Assembly (NCBI GenBank): GCA_043805435.1
Contig: JAZDHY010000010.1
Span: forward strand, 1 to 64,000
Source: JAEXOD01 sp043805435
GTDB lineage: Bacteria > Bacteroidota > Ignavibacteria > Ignavibacteriales > Melioribacteraceae
Reading direction: 5' to 3'
Length of the DNA stretch: 64,000 nt
Both the position numbers and the translations under genes were made by a program. Below the pieces are notes generated by a model. The model was not told the DNA's origin and searched no databases. It saw only the letters and a program-made list of their open reading frames with translations. The first letter of the stretch is position 1. Every line of letters starts with the position of its first letter. Below are positions 27,386 to 36,293 of this stretch, piece by piece.

Positions 27386-28489
27386 TTATAAATCTTTTGT
27401 ACCAAAACTAACGCCAACTGCAACGGCGGTTTGTACGGCCTGGCAATCGGGTTGAACCAGTTTTTGTCTTAAAATACAATCTTCAATTTTGGCATATTTT
27501 ATTTCGCTTCCTTTTAGTGTTACCATAATGCCAAATTTTTTCTTTATAACACACTGAATGGCATAAGTGCCAAACTTGGTAGATAATATTCTATCGTAAG
27601 GAGTTGGGCTGCCACCGCGCTGTAAATGGCCTAATACAGTGTATCTGGTTTCAAGACCGGTATTGTCCATAATTGTTTTAGCAACAAATTCACCAATACC
27701 GCCAAGTTGAATAGGATCTGTTCGTTTAATATCTGTGGATTTAACAACCAATTGACCACCAATAGGTTTAGCACCTTCGGATACACAAACAATGCTAAAT
27801 CGTTTTCCCATCATGTTACGCGATTTAACTTTATCGTAAACAACATCCCAATCAAACGGAATTTCGGGTAAAAGAATAATATCAGCACCTCCTGCTATAC
27901 CGCCGTTTAAGGCAATCCAGCCGGCATATCTACCCATAACTTCAATAACCATAACTCTATGATGCGATGATGCGGTGGTATGTAACCTATCCAAAGCCTC
28001 ACTAACAACCCAAACAGCAGAATCGTGCCCAAATGTTTGGTCGGTTGCTTCCAAATCGTTATCAATTGTTTTTGGAACACCGACAATATTCATTCCCATT
28101 TTAGATAATTTATTGGCAATATGCATTGTTCCGTCACCGCCAATTGCAATTAATGCATCCAAGTTCCATGCTTCGTAATTTCGTAAAGCAGCTTCCGATT
28201 TGTCAACAATTTTTATTTCGCCATTTTGTTTTTCAGGCCAATGGAAAGGGTCGCCTTTATTTGATGAACCAAGTATAGTTCCGCCCAAAGAAAGAATTCC
28301 CGATACATCTTTATTGTAAAGCTGCTGGGCTTTACCTTCAACAAGTCCTTCAAATCCGTCCAAAATTCCAATTACCTGCATACCGTAATCGTGTGCGGGT
28401 TTTGCAACACCACGTATAACGGCATTTAATCCGGGGCAGTCGCCGCCGCCGGTTAATATACCTATTCTTTTAATTTTATCAGACTTCAA
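27386..28489 (-). CDS. pfkA: 6-phosphofructokinase
   Basis: Phosphorylates fructose 6-phosphate in glycolysis. The 367 residues open with G-I-L-T-G-G-G-D-C-P-G-L-N-A-V-I-R. The phosphodonor region is I-G-G-D-G-T, and the catalytic segment is V-P-K-T-I-D-N-D-L. F-6-P binding is in E-V-M-G-R-Y-A-G-W. Glycine in G-G-D-G-T points to ATP rather than pyrophosphate, while lysine in P-K-T-I-D-N-D is the residue seen in group III and PPi-type enzymes. ATP use is therefore likely but not certain. It follows the tsaC gene by 19 bases on the same strand. Confidence 0.93.
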   Translation of the reverse strand: MKSDKIKRIGILTGGGDCPGLNAVIRGVAKPAHDYGMQVIGILDGFEGLVEGKAQQLYNKDVSGILSLGGTILGSSNKGDPFHWPEKQNGEIKIVDKSEAALRNYEAWNLDALIAIGGDGTMHIANKLSKMGMNIVGVPKTIDNDLEATDQTFGHDSAVWVVSEALDRLHTTASSHHRVMVIEVMGRYAGWIALNGGIAGGADIILLPEIPFDWDVVYDKVKSRNMMGKRFSIVCVSEGAKPIGGQLVVKSTDIKRTDPIQLGGIGEFVAKTIMDNTGLETRYTVLGHLQRGGSPTPYDRILSTKFGTYAIQCVIKKKFGIMVTLKGSEIKYAKIEDCILRQKLVQPDCQAVQTAVAVGVSFGTKDL

Positions 28490-28508
28490 AAATTACCTCA
28501 TAAATTAT

Positions 28509-29477
28509 CTATTTAAAAGTATTTACTGCTTTTTTTAACCTATCCATAATGGCTTTGCCTAATCCAATTTCGGGAATCGGTTCGGCTAGAATAATATCAA
28601 TTTCTAAATACTCAAGTTCGTGAAGCATATAAAAAAGGTTGGAAGCAGCTTCAATGTAACTATTTGTGGCTGTTAGACTTTTTTTTACTGCAAAATTGTA
28701 ATCTAAGTATTTTTCCGAAAATAATAAAGCACCAATTTTTTTATCTTTATTCTCTTCAATAGCCGTTTTGTCTAAAAATTTTATTGGAATATTGGGTGCA
28801 TAGTGGAATAATAATTGACCCGGAGCAATAGGATTTTTTGAGTTTTCTTTTTTTAATAATTTTTTACCTAAAACTTTTTCTATATCCTCTGTAGAAAGTC
28901 CGCCGTGACGCAGCAAATAATAATCATTACCGCTTATTTCAATTATTGTTGATTCAACTCCAACGGAACACTGGCCTCCGTCAAGAATAATATCAACCTT
29001 GTCTTTTAATTGTTTAGCTACGTGGTTAGCGGTTGTGGGACTTAACTTGCCAAATTTATTGGCACTTGGGGCGGCAATTGGCACTCCGGCTGATTTTATT
29101 AAATCCAATGCTATTTTATGGTTAGGCATACGAACCGCTACCGTAAGATTGCCGGCAGTAACAATATCGGGCACAATATTTTTTTTAGGTACTACTAAAG
29201 TAAGCGGGCCGGGAAAAAATGCCGTAACAAGATTTTCTATGCTTTTTAAATCTATACTGCTTATTTGTTCAATTTGCAAAACGTCACAAATATGTAAAAT
29301 TAAAGGATTAAATTTTGGGCGGCTTTTAGCTTCAAAAATTTTAGCAACTGCCGTAGGATTAAAACCATTTGCGCCTAATCCGTAAACCGTTTCAGTTGGA
29401 AAAGCTACTAATCCGCCGTTTTTTATTACCTGTGAGGCTTGTTCTATAGTATGTGTGTTTGCTTGTAATAATTGCAT
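28509..29477 (-). CDS. tsaC: threonylcarbamoyl-AMP synthase (Sua5/YwlC type)
   Basis: Makes threonylcarbamoyl-AMP from threonine, bicarbonate and ATP for the t6A37 modification of ANN-decoding tRNAs. The YrdC domain spans about 1-200 with G-G-L-V-A-F-P-T-E-T-V-Y-G-L-G-A, K-S-R-P-K-F-N-P-L, and S-A-N-K-F-G-K-L-S-P-T-T. A C-terminal Sua5 domain of about 110 residues (from P-I-A-P-G-Q-L-L-F-H-Y-A-P) makes this the long bacterial form, 322 residues. It is probably cotranscribed with pfkA. Start ATG 29477 is the first codon before the conserved domain. Confidence 0.93.
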   Translation of the reverse strand: MQLLQANTHTIEQASQVIKNGGLVAFPTETVYGLGANGFNPTAVAKIFEAKSRPKFNPLILHICDVLQIEQISSIDLKSIENLVTAFFPGPLTLVVPKKNIVPDIVTAGNLTVAVRMPNHKIALDLIKSAGVPIAAPSANKFGKLSPTTANHVAKQLKDKVDIILDGGQCSVGVESTIIEISGNDYYLLRHGGLSTEDIEKVLGKKLLKKENSKNPIAPGQLLFHYAPNIPIKFLDKTAIEENKDKKIGALLFSEKYLDYNFAVKKSLTATNSYIEAASNLFYMLHELEYLEIDIILAEPIPEIGLGKAIMDRLKKAVNTFK

Positions 29478-29557
29478 ATTTATAAAAATTTAATATGCAA
29501 ATATAAATAATTTTTGTTAATTAGCGTATTAAACTTTTTATGATAAGGAATGATATT

Positions 29558-30319
29558 ATGAGCGAGTTAAGCGAATTAAAAGAATTTTGCGGAATATTAG
29601 CAGATAGCAGTGCGGAAATAATACGCGGTTATTTTAGACAAAAATTTTCAATTGAAGAAAAAAAGGACTTATCGCCCGTTACAATTGCAGACAAAAAAGC
29701 TGAAGAACTTATGCGCAAGTTAATAATGAAAGAATTCCCAAATCATGGTATTGTTGGGGAAGAGTTTGGAATTTATAAACCCGAGGCGGAATATCAATGG
29801 ATTTTGGACCCTATTGACGGCACAAAAAGTTTTATTTGCGGGGCGCATACTTTTGGAACTATGATTGGGGTTTTGTATAAAGGAGAACCGATTTTAGGCG
29901 TAATTAATCAACCTGTATTAAAAGAATATATGATTGGCGATAATAAAAATACATATTTAAATGGTGAAAAAACTGCCGTACGTTATTGCAACAACATGAG
30001 TGAAGCTGTATTATTAACAACGGATCATCTTAATGTTGAAAAATACCAAAATATTGAAAAATTTAACAACTTAATCCACATGGTAAAACTTTACAGAATG
30101 TGGGGGGATTGTTACGGTTATTTGCTGCTTGCCGCAGGGTATACCGATATTATGATTGATCCTATTATGAATATCTGGGACTTATCGGCTTTAATTCCAA
30201 TAATAAAAGGTGCTGGCGGAGTGATAACGGATTTTAAGGGCGGAAATGCAATAAAAGGGGAAAGCATTATTGCAGCTTCCCCGGTAATACATAAACAGGT
30301 TTTGGAAATACTGAATTAA
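29558..30319 (+). CDS. hisN: inositol-monophosphatase-family phosphatase, histidinol-phosphatase (HisN)-like
   Basis: Mg-dependent phosphatase of 253 residues from ATG 29558 (AAGGA 8 bases upstream); an earlier ATG lies at 29540. Metal-binding motifs are G-E-E-F-G, D-P-I-D-G-T-K-S-F, and W-D-L-S-A-L-I-P-I near the C-terminus. Sequences such as G-A-H-T-F-G-T-M-I and W-G-D-C-Y-G-Y-L-L-L-A-A-G match the HisN subgroup more than inositol or CysQ phosphatases. If so, it makes histidinol, the penultimate step before histidine; no other his genes are nearby. Its stop abuts the stop of the convergent S46 peptidase with no gap. Confidence 0.85.
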   Translation: MSELSELKEFCGILADSSAEIIRGYFRQKFSIEEKKDLSPVTIADKKAEELMRKLIMKEFPNHGIVGEEFGIYKPEAEYQWILDPIDGTKSFICGAHTFGTMIGVLYKGEPILGVINQPVLKEYMIGDNKNTYLNGEKTAVRYCNNMSEAVLLTTDHLNVEKYQNIEKFNNLIHMVKLYRMWGDCYGYLLLAAGYTDIMIDPIMNIWDLSALIPIIKGAGGVITDFKGGNAIKGESIIAASPVIHKQVLEILN

Positions 30320-32485
30320 TTATTCAATATTCAGTTCTTTTAATATATTATTGGCATTGCCTAAATTTTTTGTTATATATAATATGTATCTTATATCAAC
30401 ACCAATTGAGCGGCTGTATGTACTGCTGTATGTAAAATCGTTAATTGTTGCTTCAAAAGCTCTATCGTAATTTAAGCCTATTAACTGGCCAAACGAATTA
30501 AAAACAGGGCTTCCCGAATTTCCTCCGGTTGTATCCATGTTATACAAAAATGCAACGGGAATATCGTTTAGATCTTTATCGAAAAATCGGTTTTCCTTTT
30601 TTGTTTTGTTAAGATCGTACAACTGTTCCGGAATTTTATATAAATTGCCCTTATAGCTTTTTTCTATTATTCCGTTTAATGTGGTAAAAGGGGAATAATA
30701 TACTGCGTCGGCGGGAGAATATCCTACTATGTGGCCGTATGTTAAGCGTAATGTACCGTTTCCGTCAGGAATAAAAGTAGATTTGTCCTTAAGCATTTTT
30801 ATTTCAACAAGCTGAGGGAGTAGTCTGCTTAAATATCCGTCCTGTTCATCGTTTTGCTTTTTTATTTCTTCCCGTAAAAGTTTAAACCGGTAACATAAAT
30901 TAAGTAATTTATCATCGCTTGAAATAATCTGTTCCGTAGTTTTTGATAACAAACTATCCTTTAATGTAAAAAGCAGACTGTTATCCTTTGTTAAAATAGT
31001 ATTAACATAGTCCTCAATATCCTTTTTGGTTTTTAAAGGCTGTAAAAAGTTAACCAACGGGGAAAGAATGCTGTTTGAATCCAAATCCTTAAACATTATA
31101 AGTGCCTTTATAAATATCCTCTTTTCAAGTTCGGGATTGATATTTTCTATGCCTAAATTAAAGTTTGTAAGAGAAATAGGCAGATTAGTTTCTTTGTACA
31201 TTGTCTGCCGTTCATTATTCGGTTTTTTCATTTCTTCGGGATAAGTAAATAAAAAATAAGTAGTGTTATAAATGTTGGAATACCGTAATAAACGAACAAT
31301 TAATATTTCCGCTAGTGCATATGTGTCTATTTTTTTATATACGTCTGCAATTTCCGTAAACATATTTTTGTATCTGAAGGAAAGTGTTGAATCGGAATTA
31401 ATATAATTTATAAGCTCTTTTTCTTCAAATATCTTTTTTTCAACAAAATTTAATTTTTTTAAACCAAATAATTTACCCCTGTAATTTTTCATTGTATTGG
31501 CAAGGCTGCGTACGGTGGATGCATATTTTAATTTTAACGAATCGTTATCTTTGGATATATCTTCAAATTGGTCTATTAACCAATTATTTATTAAAGAAAC
31601 ATTGGGTAGTAAATAATTATACTGATATTCAATAAATTTGGAGGGCTGATGGCGGTATGTTTTACCCGGATAACCCAAAATAAAAGCAAAATCGTTTTCT
31701 TTTAGTCCCGATGCATTAATTTGCAGCCATTTTTTAGGATTATAGGGCACATTATCTTTACTAAACGTTTTTGAACTGCCATCAGGTGCAACATAAGCGC
31801 GTAAAAATGTAAAATCGCCGGTATGACGAGGCCATATCCAGTTATCGTCTTCGCCTCCAAAATTACCAATAGACTGCGGCGGTGCATAAACCAATCGTAC
31901 ATCTTTTATTTTTTTATATTTAAATAAAATGTACGATTTGCCGGCCAACATTTCCGCAACTTCTGCTGTTATATCGTTATCTTCGTCCGAATTAACTTCT
32001 TCCAGCTCTTTTATTTTTGCCAAAATACTCTTTTTTCTATCGTAATTATCCTTAATGGTTTCAATTGACTGCAAAATAATGGACGATACATCTTGGTATG
32101 ATTCTATTATTTTAGCGGACATTCCTTTTGCTTCAATTTCCTCTTCCAAAGTGCAGGCTGTAAAACCGTTTTCCAGATAATTGTTTTGTATAGTGCTTGC
32201 GCCGCTTATGGCAGAAAATGAACAATGATGATTTGTTAATATTAATCCGTTTTGTGAAACAAATGACCCTGTGCAGCCGCTTAAATTTACCAAAGCTGTA
32301 ATTAAACTTGTACCTTGCGGGTTATATAATTCGTCAACACTTATATTAAATCCCATTTTTTTTAAGTCTAGATTTCTTATTTCACTTAACGGAAACATAC
32401 CTTCTTCCGAATAAGTATTGGTTCTAAAGGCAAAAACCAATAAAAGTGTACAAAAAGTAATATTTGCAAAAATTTTTTTAGACAT
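30320..32485 (-). CDS. S46-family dipeptidyl-peptidase (DPP7/DPP11-like)
   Basis: Exported serine dipeptidyl-peptidase of 721 residues that would cut dipeptides from peptide N-termini in the periplasm or outer membrane. A signal peptide covers about 1-25. The catalytic histidine region is L-T-N-H-H87-C, and the catalytic serine is Ser657 in G-G-N-S-G-S-P-V. The W-P-R-H-T-G-D-F block is conserved in the family. At the S1 specificity position the sequence is N-Y-D-R675; by my alignment this arginine matches Arg673 of DPP11 (acidic P1 preference) rather than the glycine of DPP7. S46 enzymes are typical of asaccharolytic Bacteroidota. A single-gene unit. Confidence 0.92.
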   Translation of the reverse strand: MSKKIFANITFCTLLLVFAFRTNTYSEEGMFPLSEIRNLDLKKMGFNISVDELYNPQGTSLITALVNLSGCTGSFVSQNGLILTNHHCSFSAISGASTIQNNYLENGFTACTLEEEIEAKGMSAKIIESYQDVSSIILQSIETIKDNYDRKKSILAKIKELEEVNSDEDNDITAEVAEMLAGKSYILFKYKKIKDVRLVYAPPQSIGNFGGEDDNWIWPRHTGDFTFLRAYVAPDGSSKTFSKDNVPYNPKKWLQINASGLKENDFAFILGYPGKTYRHQPSKFIEYQYNYLLPNVSLINNWLIDQFEDISKDNDSLKLKYASTVRSLANTMKNYRGKLFGLKKLNFVEKKIFEEKELINYINSDSTLSFRYKNMFTEIADVYKKIDTYALAEILIVRLLRYSNIYNTTYFLFTYPEEMKKPNNERQTMYKETNLPISLTNFNLGIENINPELEKRIFIKALIMFKDLDSNSILSPLVNFLQPLKTKKDIEDYVNTILTKDNSLLFTLKDSLLSKTTEQIISSDDKLLNLCYRFKLLREEIKKQNDEQDGYLSRLLPQLVEIKMLKDKSTFIPDGNGTLRLTYGHIVGYSPADAVYYSPFTTLNGIIEKSYKGNLYKIPEQLYDLNKTKKENRFFDKDLNDIPVAFLYNMDTTGGNSGSPVFNSFGQLIGLNYDRAFEATINDFTYSSTYSRSIGVDIRYILYITKNLGNANNILKELNIE

Positions 32486-32572
32486 TCATTTACCCGCTAA
32501 AATTATTACAAAAAACGTGAGAATTTTTTTATATTTATAAAACAATTTAAATTTTTTAGGAAACTTAAACAA

Positions 32573-33526
32573 ATGTTAGATAAAAAAATATATTTGGCCG
32601 GACATCTTGGAATGGTTGGTTCGGCTATTAACAGAAGATTAACAGAGTTTGGCGCAAAAAATATTGTTACAAGATCAATAGATGAATTGGATTTAATGCG
32701 CCAGGCTGATGTTGAGGATTTTTTTGAAAAAGAAAAACCCGAATATGTTATTATAGCTGCTGCAAAAGTTGGAGGAATTTTAGCCAACAATATATACCGC
32801 GGACAATTTTTATACGAAAACTTAATGATTGAAGCCAACATTATCCACGCCGCATATAAAAATAATGTAAAAAAATTATTGTTTTTGGGCAGTTCGTGTA
32901 TTTATCCTAAATTTGCCCCACAGCCAATTAAAGAAGAATATTTATTAACCGGCGAACTTGAAAACACAAACGAACCTTACGCTATTGCTAAAATTGCGGG
33001 ACTAAAATTATGTGAAAGTTATTACAAACAATATGGGTGTAATTATATTTCGGTTATGCCTACAAATTTGTACGGGCCGTTTGATAATTACAATTTAAGT
33101 ACCTCACATGTTATGCCTGCTTTTATAAACAAGTTCCATAATGCAAAAGTAAATAATTTGCCATATGTAGAAATATGGGGGACAGGTACTCCTAAAAGGG
33201 AATTTTTATATGTTGAAGATTTGGCCGATGCCGTTGTTTATTTGATGGACAAAATTAACGGACAAGATTTATATGATAATAATATTACCCACTTGAATAT
33301 TGGTGCGGGTGAGGATTTAACTATTGCACAACTTGCCGAAACAGTCAAAACTATTGTAGGTTATCAAGGACAAATAAAATACGATTCCGAAAAACCGGAC
33401 GGCACTCCCCGTAAATTATTGGACGTAACAAGGCTGCATAATTTGGGCTGGAAACATAAAACACAACTACAGGACGGCATTAAATTAAGTTATAATTGGT
33501 TTTTGGAAAATGTAGCAAATAAATAA
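32573..33526 (+). CDS. fcl: GDP-L-fucose synthase
   Basis: Epimerase-reductase that converts GDP-4-keto-6-deoxymannose to GDP-L-fucose for surface glycans. The 317 residues have the extended SDR NADP motif G-H-L-G-M-V-G-S-A-I (about 9-18), catalytic serine in L-G-S-S-C-I-Y-P, and Y-x-x-x-K in E-P-Y-A-I-A-K-I-A-G. V-M-P-T-N-L-Y-G-P-F-D-N-Y is diagnostic of the family. No GDP-mannose dehydratase is adjacent. Divergent from the S46 gene. Confidence 0.93.
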   Translation: MLDKKIYLAGHLGMVGSAINRRLTEFGAKNIVTRSIDELDLMRQADVEDFFEKEKPEYVIIAAAKVGGILANNIYRGQFLYENLMIEANIIHAAYKNNVKKLLFLGSSCIYPKFAPQPIKEEYLLTGELENTNEPYAIAKIAGLKLCESYYKQYGCNYISVMPTNLYGPFDNYNLSTSHVMPAFINKFHNAKVNNLPYVEIWGTGTPKREFLYVEDLADAVVYLMDKINGQDLYDNNITHLNIGAGEDLTIAQLAETVKTIVGYQGQIKYDSEKPDGTPRKLLDVTRLHNLGWKHKTQLQDGIKLSYNWFLENVANK

Positions 33527-33590
33527 ACTAAATAAAATATTTATGAAAAAGAGCTTACCCTGTTAGTATTAGGCTGTTTTAAGCATTAAA

Positions 33591-33685
33591 AGAAGGGGAA
33601 TGTGTCTTGTATAACAATAGATTGTTGTTAATCTTATGCTAAGCGTACGAGGAAAAATTTAAAAAATCGGAATTATGCGACATCC
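33591..33685. mobile_element. decayed right half of a third MITE copy
   Basis: It ends AAAAAATCGGAATTATGCG then ACATCC, matching the right end of the MITE copies at 25945-26115 and 26985-27156. The upstream part aligns loosely from GAAGGGGAAT onward. The left terminal repeat is missing. Confidence 0.5.
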
Positions 33686-33872
33686 ACTTACTCCGTTTCG
33701 GGGTTGTATGTGGGCGTGTGTGGTTACAAACATTAAACTGCTCTGCAGTTTTTTAACCAAATGACATGTTATATAAAAATCATACTAATCATTATAATCA
33801 CAAAAATCATAGTTCAGACAATTTGAGCATGGCACAGCCGTACAGTGCAAAAGGCAGTTTAAAAAATCAAGG

Positions 33873-33912
33873 TAATCCTTTAATCCTTTAATCCCTTAAT
33901 CCTTTAATCATG
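33873..33912. repeat. 8 bp tandem repeat, five units
   Basis: TAATCCTT repeats at 33873, 33881, 33889 (one change), 33897, and as TAATCATG at 33905. Confidence 0.75.
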
Positions 33913-33974
33913 GTTCAGACAATTGTAATATGGCAGAGTGCTGTCGTTTCGGGGTTTTGTGGGGGCGTGTAAAG

Positions 33975-33998
33975 AATGGGGATTAAAAAATCCCCATT
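33975..33998 (-). terminator. stem-loop downstream of the first M1 peptidase gene
   Basis: AATGGGGATT (33975-33984) and AATCCCCATT (33989-33998) form a perfect 10 bp stem with an AAAA loop. The T run after it on the minus strand is weak (CTTT). Confidence 0.6.
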
Positions 33999-34091
33999 TC
34001 TGCAAGTAGTTTGGTTTATAAACTATTATTTGTTTAAAATACATTTATAAAATAATAAAAATTTAATAAATGTAAAATGGGAAAATAAATA

Positions 34092-36062
34092 TTATTGTAA
34101 TAAAACTAATTTTTTTGAATCCTTAAATGTTTTGGAAGAAAGTTCGTAAACGTAAACTCCACCTGCAAGTCCGGCTGCATTAAAGTTATAACTGTATTCG
34201 CCCGGATTTTGATATTCGTTTACCAAAGTTCTAACTTCACGCCCTAAAATATCATAAATGGTAAGTTTAATTTGTTCGGCAACACCAATTTGGTATGTAA
34301 TTTTTGTCTCGGGATTAAAAGGATTTGGGTAGTTTTGATTAAGTTTGTAATCAAAAATGTTTATCGGTTCCTGATCGTTTGATGACGTAAAAATCCCCAG
34401 GTTTCGTAAAATCCAAATGTCGGGGTCAAAAACCAAAGATGTGGGTTTATTATTTAATACAAAATTAAAGGTTTGTGTCTGCCGGTCATTAAAAACAGTT
34501 ATTAAAGTATCACCTGAAGTAGTATTAAATTTTAACTGAATTGGCATTGTAAAAAAAGGTGTAAGACCATAAATAACTTGCGAAATTGTTATATAAACAT
34601 TATATAAATTACTGTTTTGGTTGTAACCCCAATTGGCGGAATATTTAGGATATCTTTCACCGTAAACCCATTCGCTAAAAAAATAATCCAAATCTTGTCC
34701 TGATACTGTTTCCGCAACACGCCGGAAATCTTCGGTAACAGCCACACCATATTTTAACAGAGGGTCGTTGGCATATTGGTACATTGTTTTAAAGAAAATA
34801 GAGTCACCAAGTACACCACGTAACATATGTAAAATAGATGCACCTTTTGAATAGGTACGTGCATTATTGAACATGTTAGTTGTATTTGTGATATCTTGGT
34901 AATAAACCGACCCATAAGCTGATTTTGCCTTGGACAAATGATTTTGAATATAATTTTTATAGGCGTTAAAATCTTGTTTTTTTTCTATATATAAAGCTTC
35001 CAAATAAGTGGCAAAACCTTCATTTAGCCAAATGTTATGCCAATCTTTACAGGTAATCATATCACCAAACCATTGATGACCGAGTTCGTGACTTACATAC
35101 CATTCCTCGAAATTATAAATTGAAGTAATTGTTTGGTGTTCCATTGCACCACTCTCACCAAATTGCGCATGTCCGTATTTTTCTCTTAAAAATGGATACT
35201 CACCAAACATTAATGCAAATTCATGCATCATTTGGGGAGTTTGGTCAATTTGTAATTTAACTTGATCATTCCAATTTTCGGGATATACAAAATGATTTAA
35301 TGTCATACTGCTGCCATCAATAGCAGTATATTGGTTGTTGTATTGATAATAATTTGTCATTGCAACAGAGATTAAATATTGTGCAATAGGGTATGAAACT
35401 TCCCACTTATATGTTTTTGTATTGTTTCCGTTATCCATAACTTGCATTAATTTCCCGTTTGAAACGGAAGTAAAAAAAGAATTGGCGGTAATCCAAATGT
35501 CAACACTATCGGCTTTGTCGGCGGGAGTGTCTTTGCATGGCCACCAATCGCTGCTTCCGTAAGGTTCACTTAAAGACCAAATAATAGGGCTGCCGTTGTG
35601 TGTTTCAAATGCAAAACTGCCCAAACCTGTTGAACCCGGTAAACCTTTGTAATATACTGTAATATCAAAGGGTTGGTCAATTTGTATGGGTATTGGTAAA
35701 GTTATGTTAATTTTATCTTGTGAATGGTCATAAACAATAATGCCAAGTGTTGATTTTACAGAATCAATTTGAAGTTCATCAACCAAATCCATGTAACAAG
35801 TTGTTAAATTTGCCACTGTACTTTTTGCTTTCATTTGTACATTGCCGGAAATATAATTAGAGGTGTAAAAAATGTGCTCAATGGTTAAATCCAGCTTGTA
35901 ATAAATCACGTCATAATTGTTATCGCCGGGATATTTAGGATTTGACGGTTTATCAAAACCAGTTAAAAATGATTTTTCGTGAATATCTTCCCGGTTGGAA
36001 TTAAATTGTGCAAAAAGATTAACTTCAAAAATAAAAAGTAATATGGTAAAATAATATTTCAT
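34092..36062 (-). CDS. M1-family metallopeptidase with T9SS sorting domain (copy 1)
   Basis: Secreted zinc aminopeptidase-like protein of 656 residues. A signal peptide ends in N-L-F-A-Q. The zinc site H-E-L-G-H with E in L-N-E-G-F-A, 18 residues on, is complete at about 322-345. The substrate-anchoring motif is S-G-A-M-E-H instead of G-A-M-E-N. The last 80 residues form a type IX secretion type A sorting domain: Y-P-N-P-F-N-P-E-T-K-I, then G-R-E-V-R-T-L-V-N and a terminal K-K-L-V-L-L-Q. It is thus probably carried to the cell surface or outside and cleaved. Copies 2 and 3 lie directly upstream, all the same length and on the same strand. Its 3' flank is near-identical to that of copy 3. Confidence 0.92.
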   Translation of the reverse strand: MKYYFTILLFIFEVNLFAQFNSNREDIHEKSFLTGFDKPSNPKYPGDNNYDVIYYKLDLTIEHIFYTSNYISGNVQMKAKSTVANLTTCYMDLVDELQIDSVKSTLGIIVYDHSQDKINITLPIPIQIDQPFDITVYYKGLPGSTGLGSFAFETHNGSPIIWSLSEPYGSSDWWPCKDTPADKADSVDIWITANSFFTSVSNGKLMQVMDNGNNTKTYKWEVSYPIAQYLISVAMTNYYQYNNQYTAIDGSSMTLNHFVYPENWNDQVKLQIDQTPQMMHEFALMFGEYPFLREKYGHAQFGESGAMEHQTITSIYNFEEWYVSHELGHQWFGDMITCKDWHNIWLNEGFATYLEALYIEKKQDFNAYKNYIQNHLSKAKSAYGSVYYQDITNTTNMFNNARTYSKGASILHMLRGVLGDSIFFKTMYQYANDPLLKYGVAVTEDFRRVAETVSGQDLDYFFSEWVYGERYPKYSANWGYNQNSNLYNVYITISQVIYGLTPFFTMPIQLKFNTTSGDTLITVFNDRQTQTFNFVLNNKPTSLVFDPDIWILRNLGIFTSSNDQEPINIFDYKLNQNYPNPFNPETKITYQIGVAEQIKLTIYDILGREVRTLVNEYQNPGEYSYNFNAAGLAGGVYVYELSSKTFKDSKKLVLLQ

Positions 36063-36210
36063 AAAACCTCAAAATATATTTAAGTAATTACTAATGGCAA
36101 AATTACAAATATTTTTTAGCAAAAAGTTAAAAAAGAGTGAAAAAAAGTTTGAATACAGTTTCATCAAAAGTAAGATGCATAATTCCAACGAATATTTTTG
36201 AGGAAAGAAA

Positions 36211-36234
36211 AATGGGGTTTAAAACCCCTTTTTT
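36211..36234 (-). terminator. stem-loop downstream of the second M1 peptidase gene
   Basis: AATGGGGTTT (36211-36220) faces AAAACCCCTTTTTT (36221-36234). The GGGGTT/AACCCC arms pair with a short loop. Its sequence differs from the terminators of copies 1 and 3. Confidence 0.55.
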
Positions 36235-36293
36235 CGCAAGTGATATGATTAATAAACAATTCCGTATTTGAATACACGTTTTCAAAATAAATA

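Larger units (their letters stand above)
33527..34091. other. repeat-rich intergenic region
   Basis: No gene is seen. The stretch holds a MITE remnant (33591-33685), an 8 bp tandem repeat (33873-33912), two copies of a TTCAGACAATT word (about 33811 and 33915), and two copies of a CGTTTCGGGGTT word (about 33694 and 33949). The terminator of the first M1 gene is at its right end. Confidence 0.7.
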
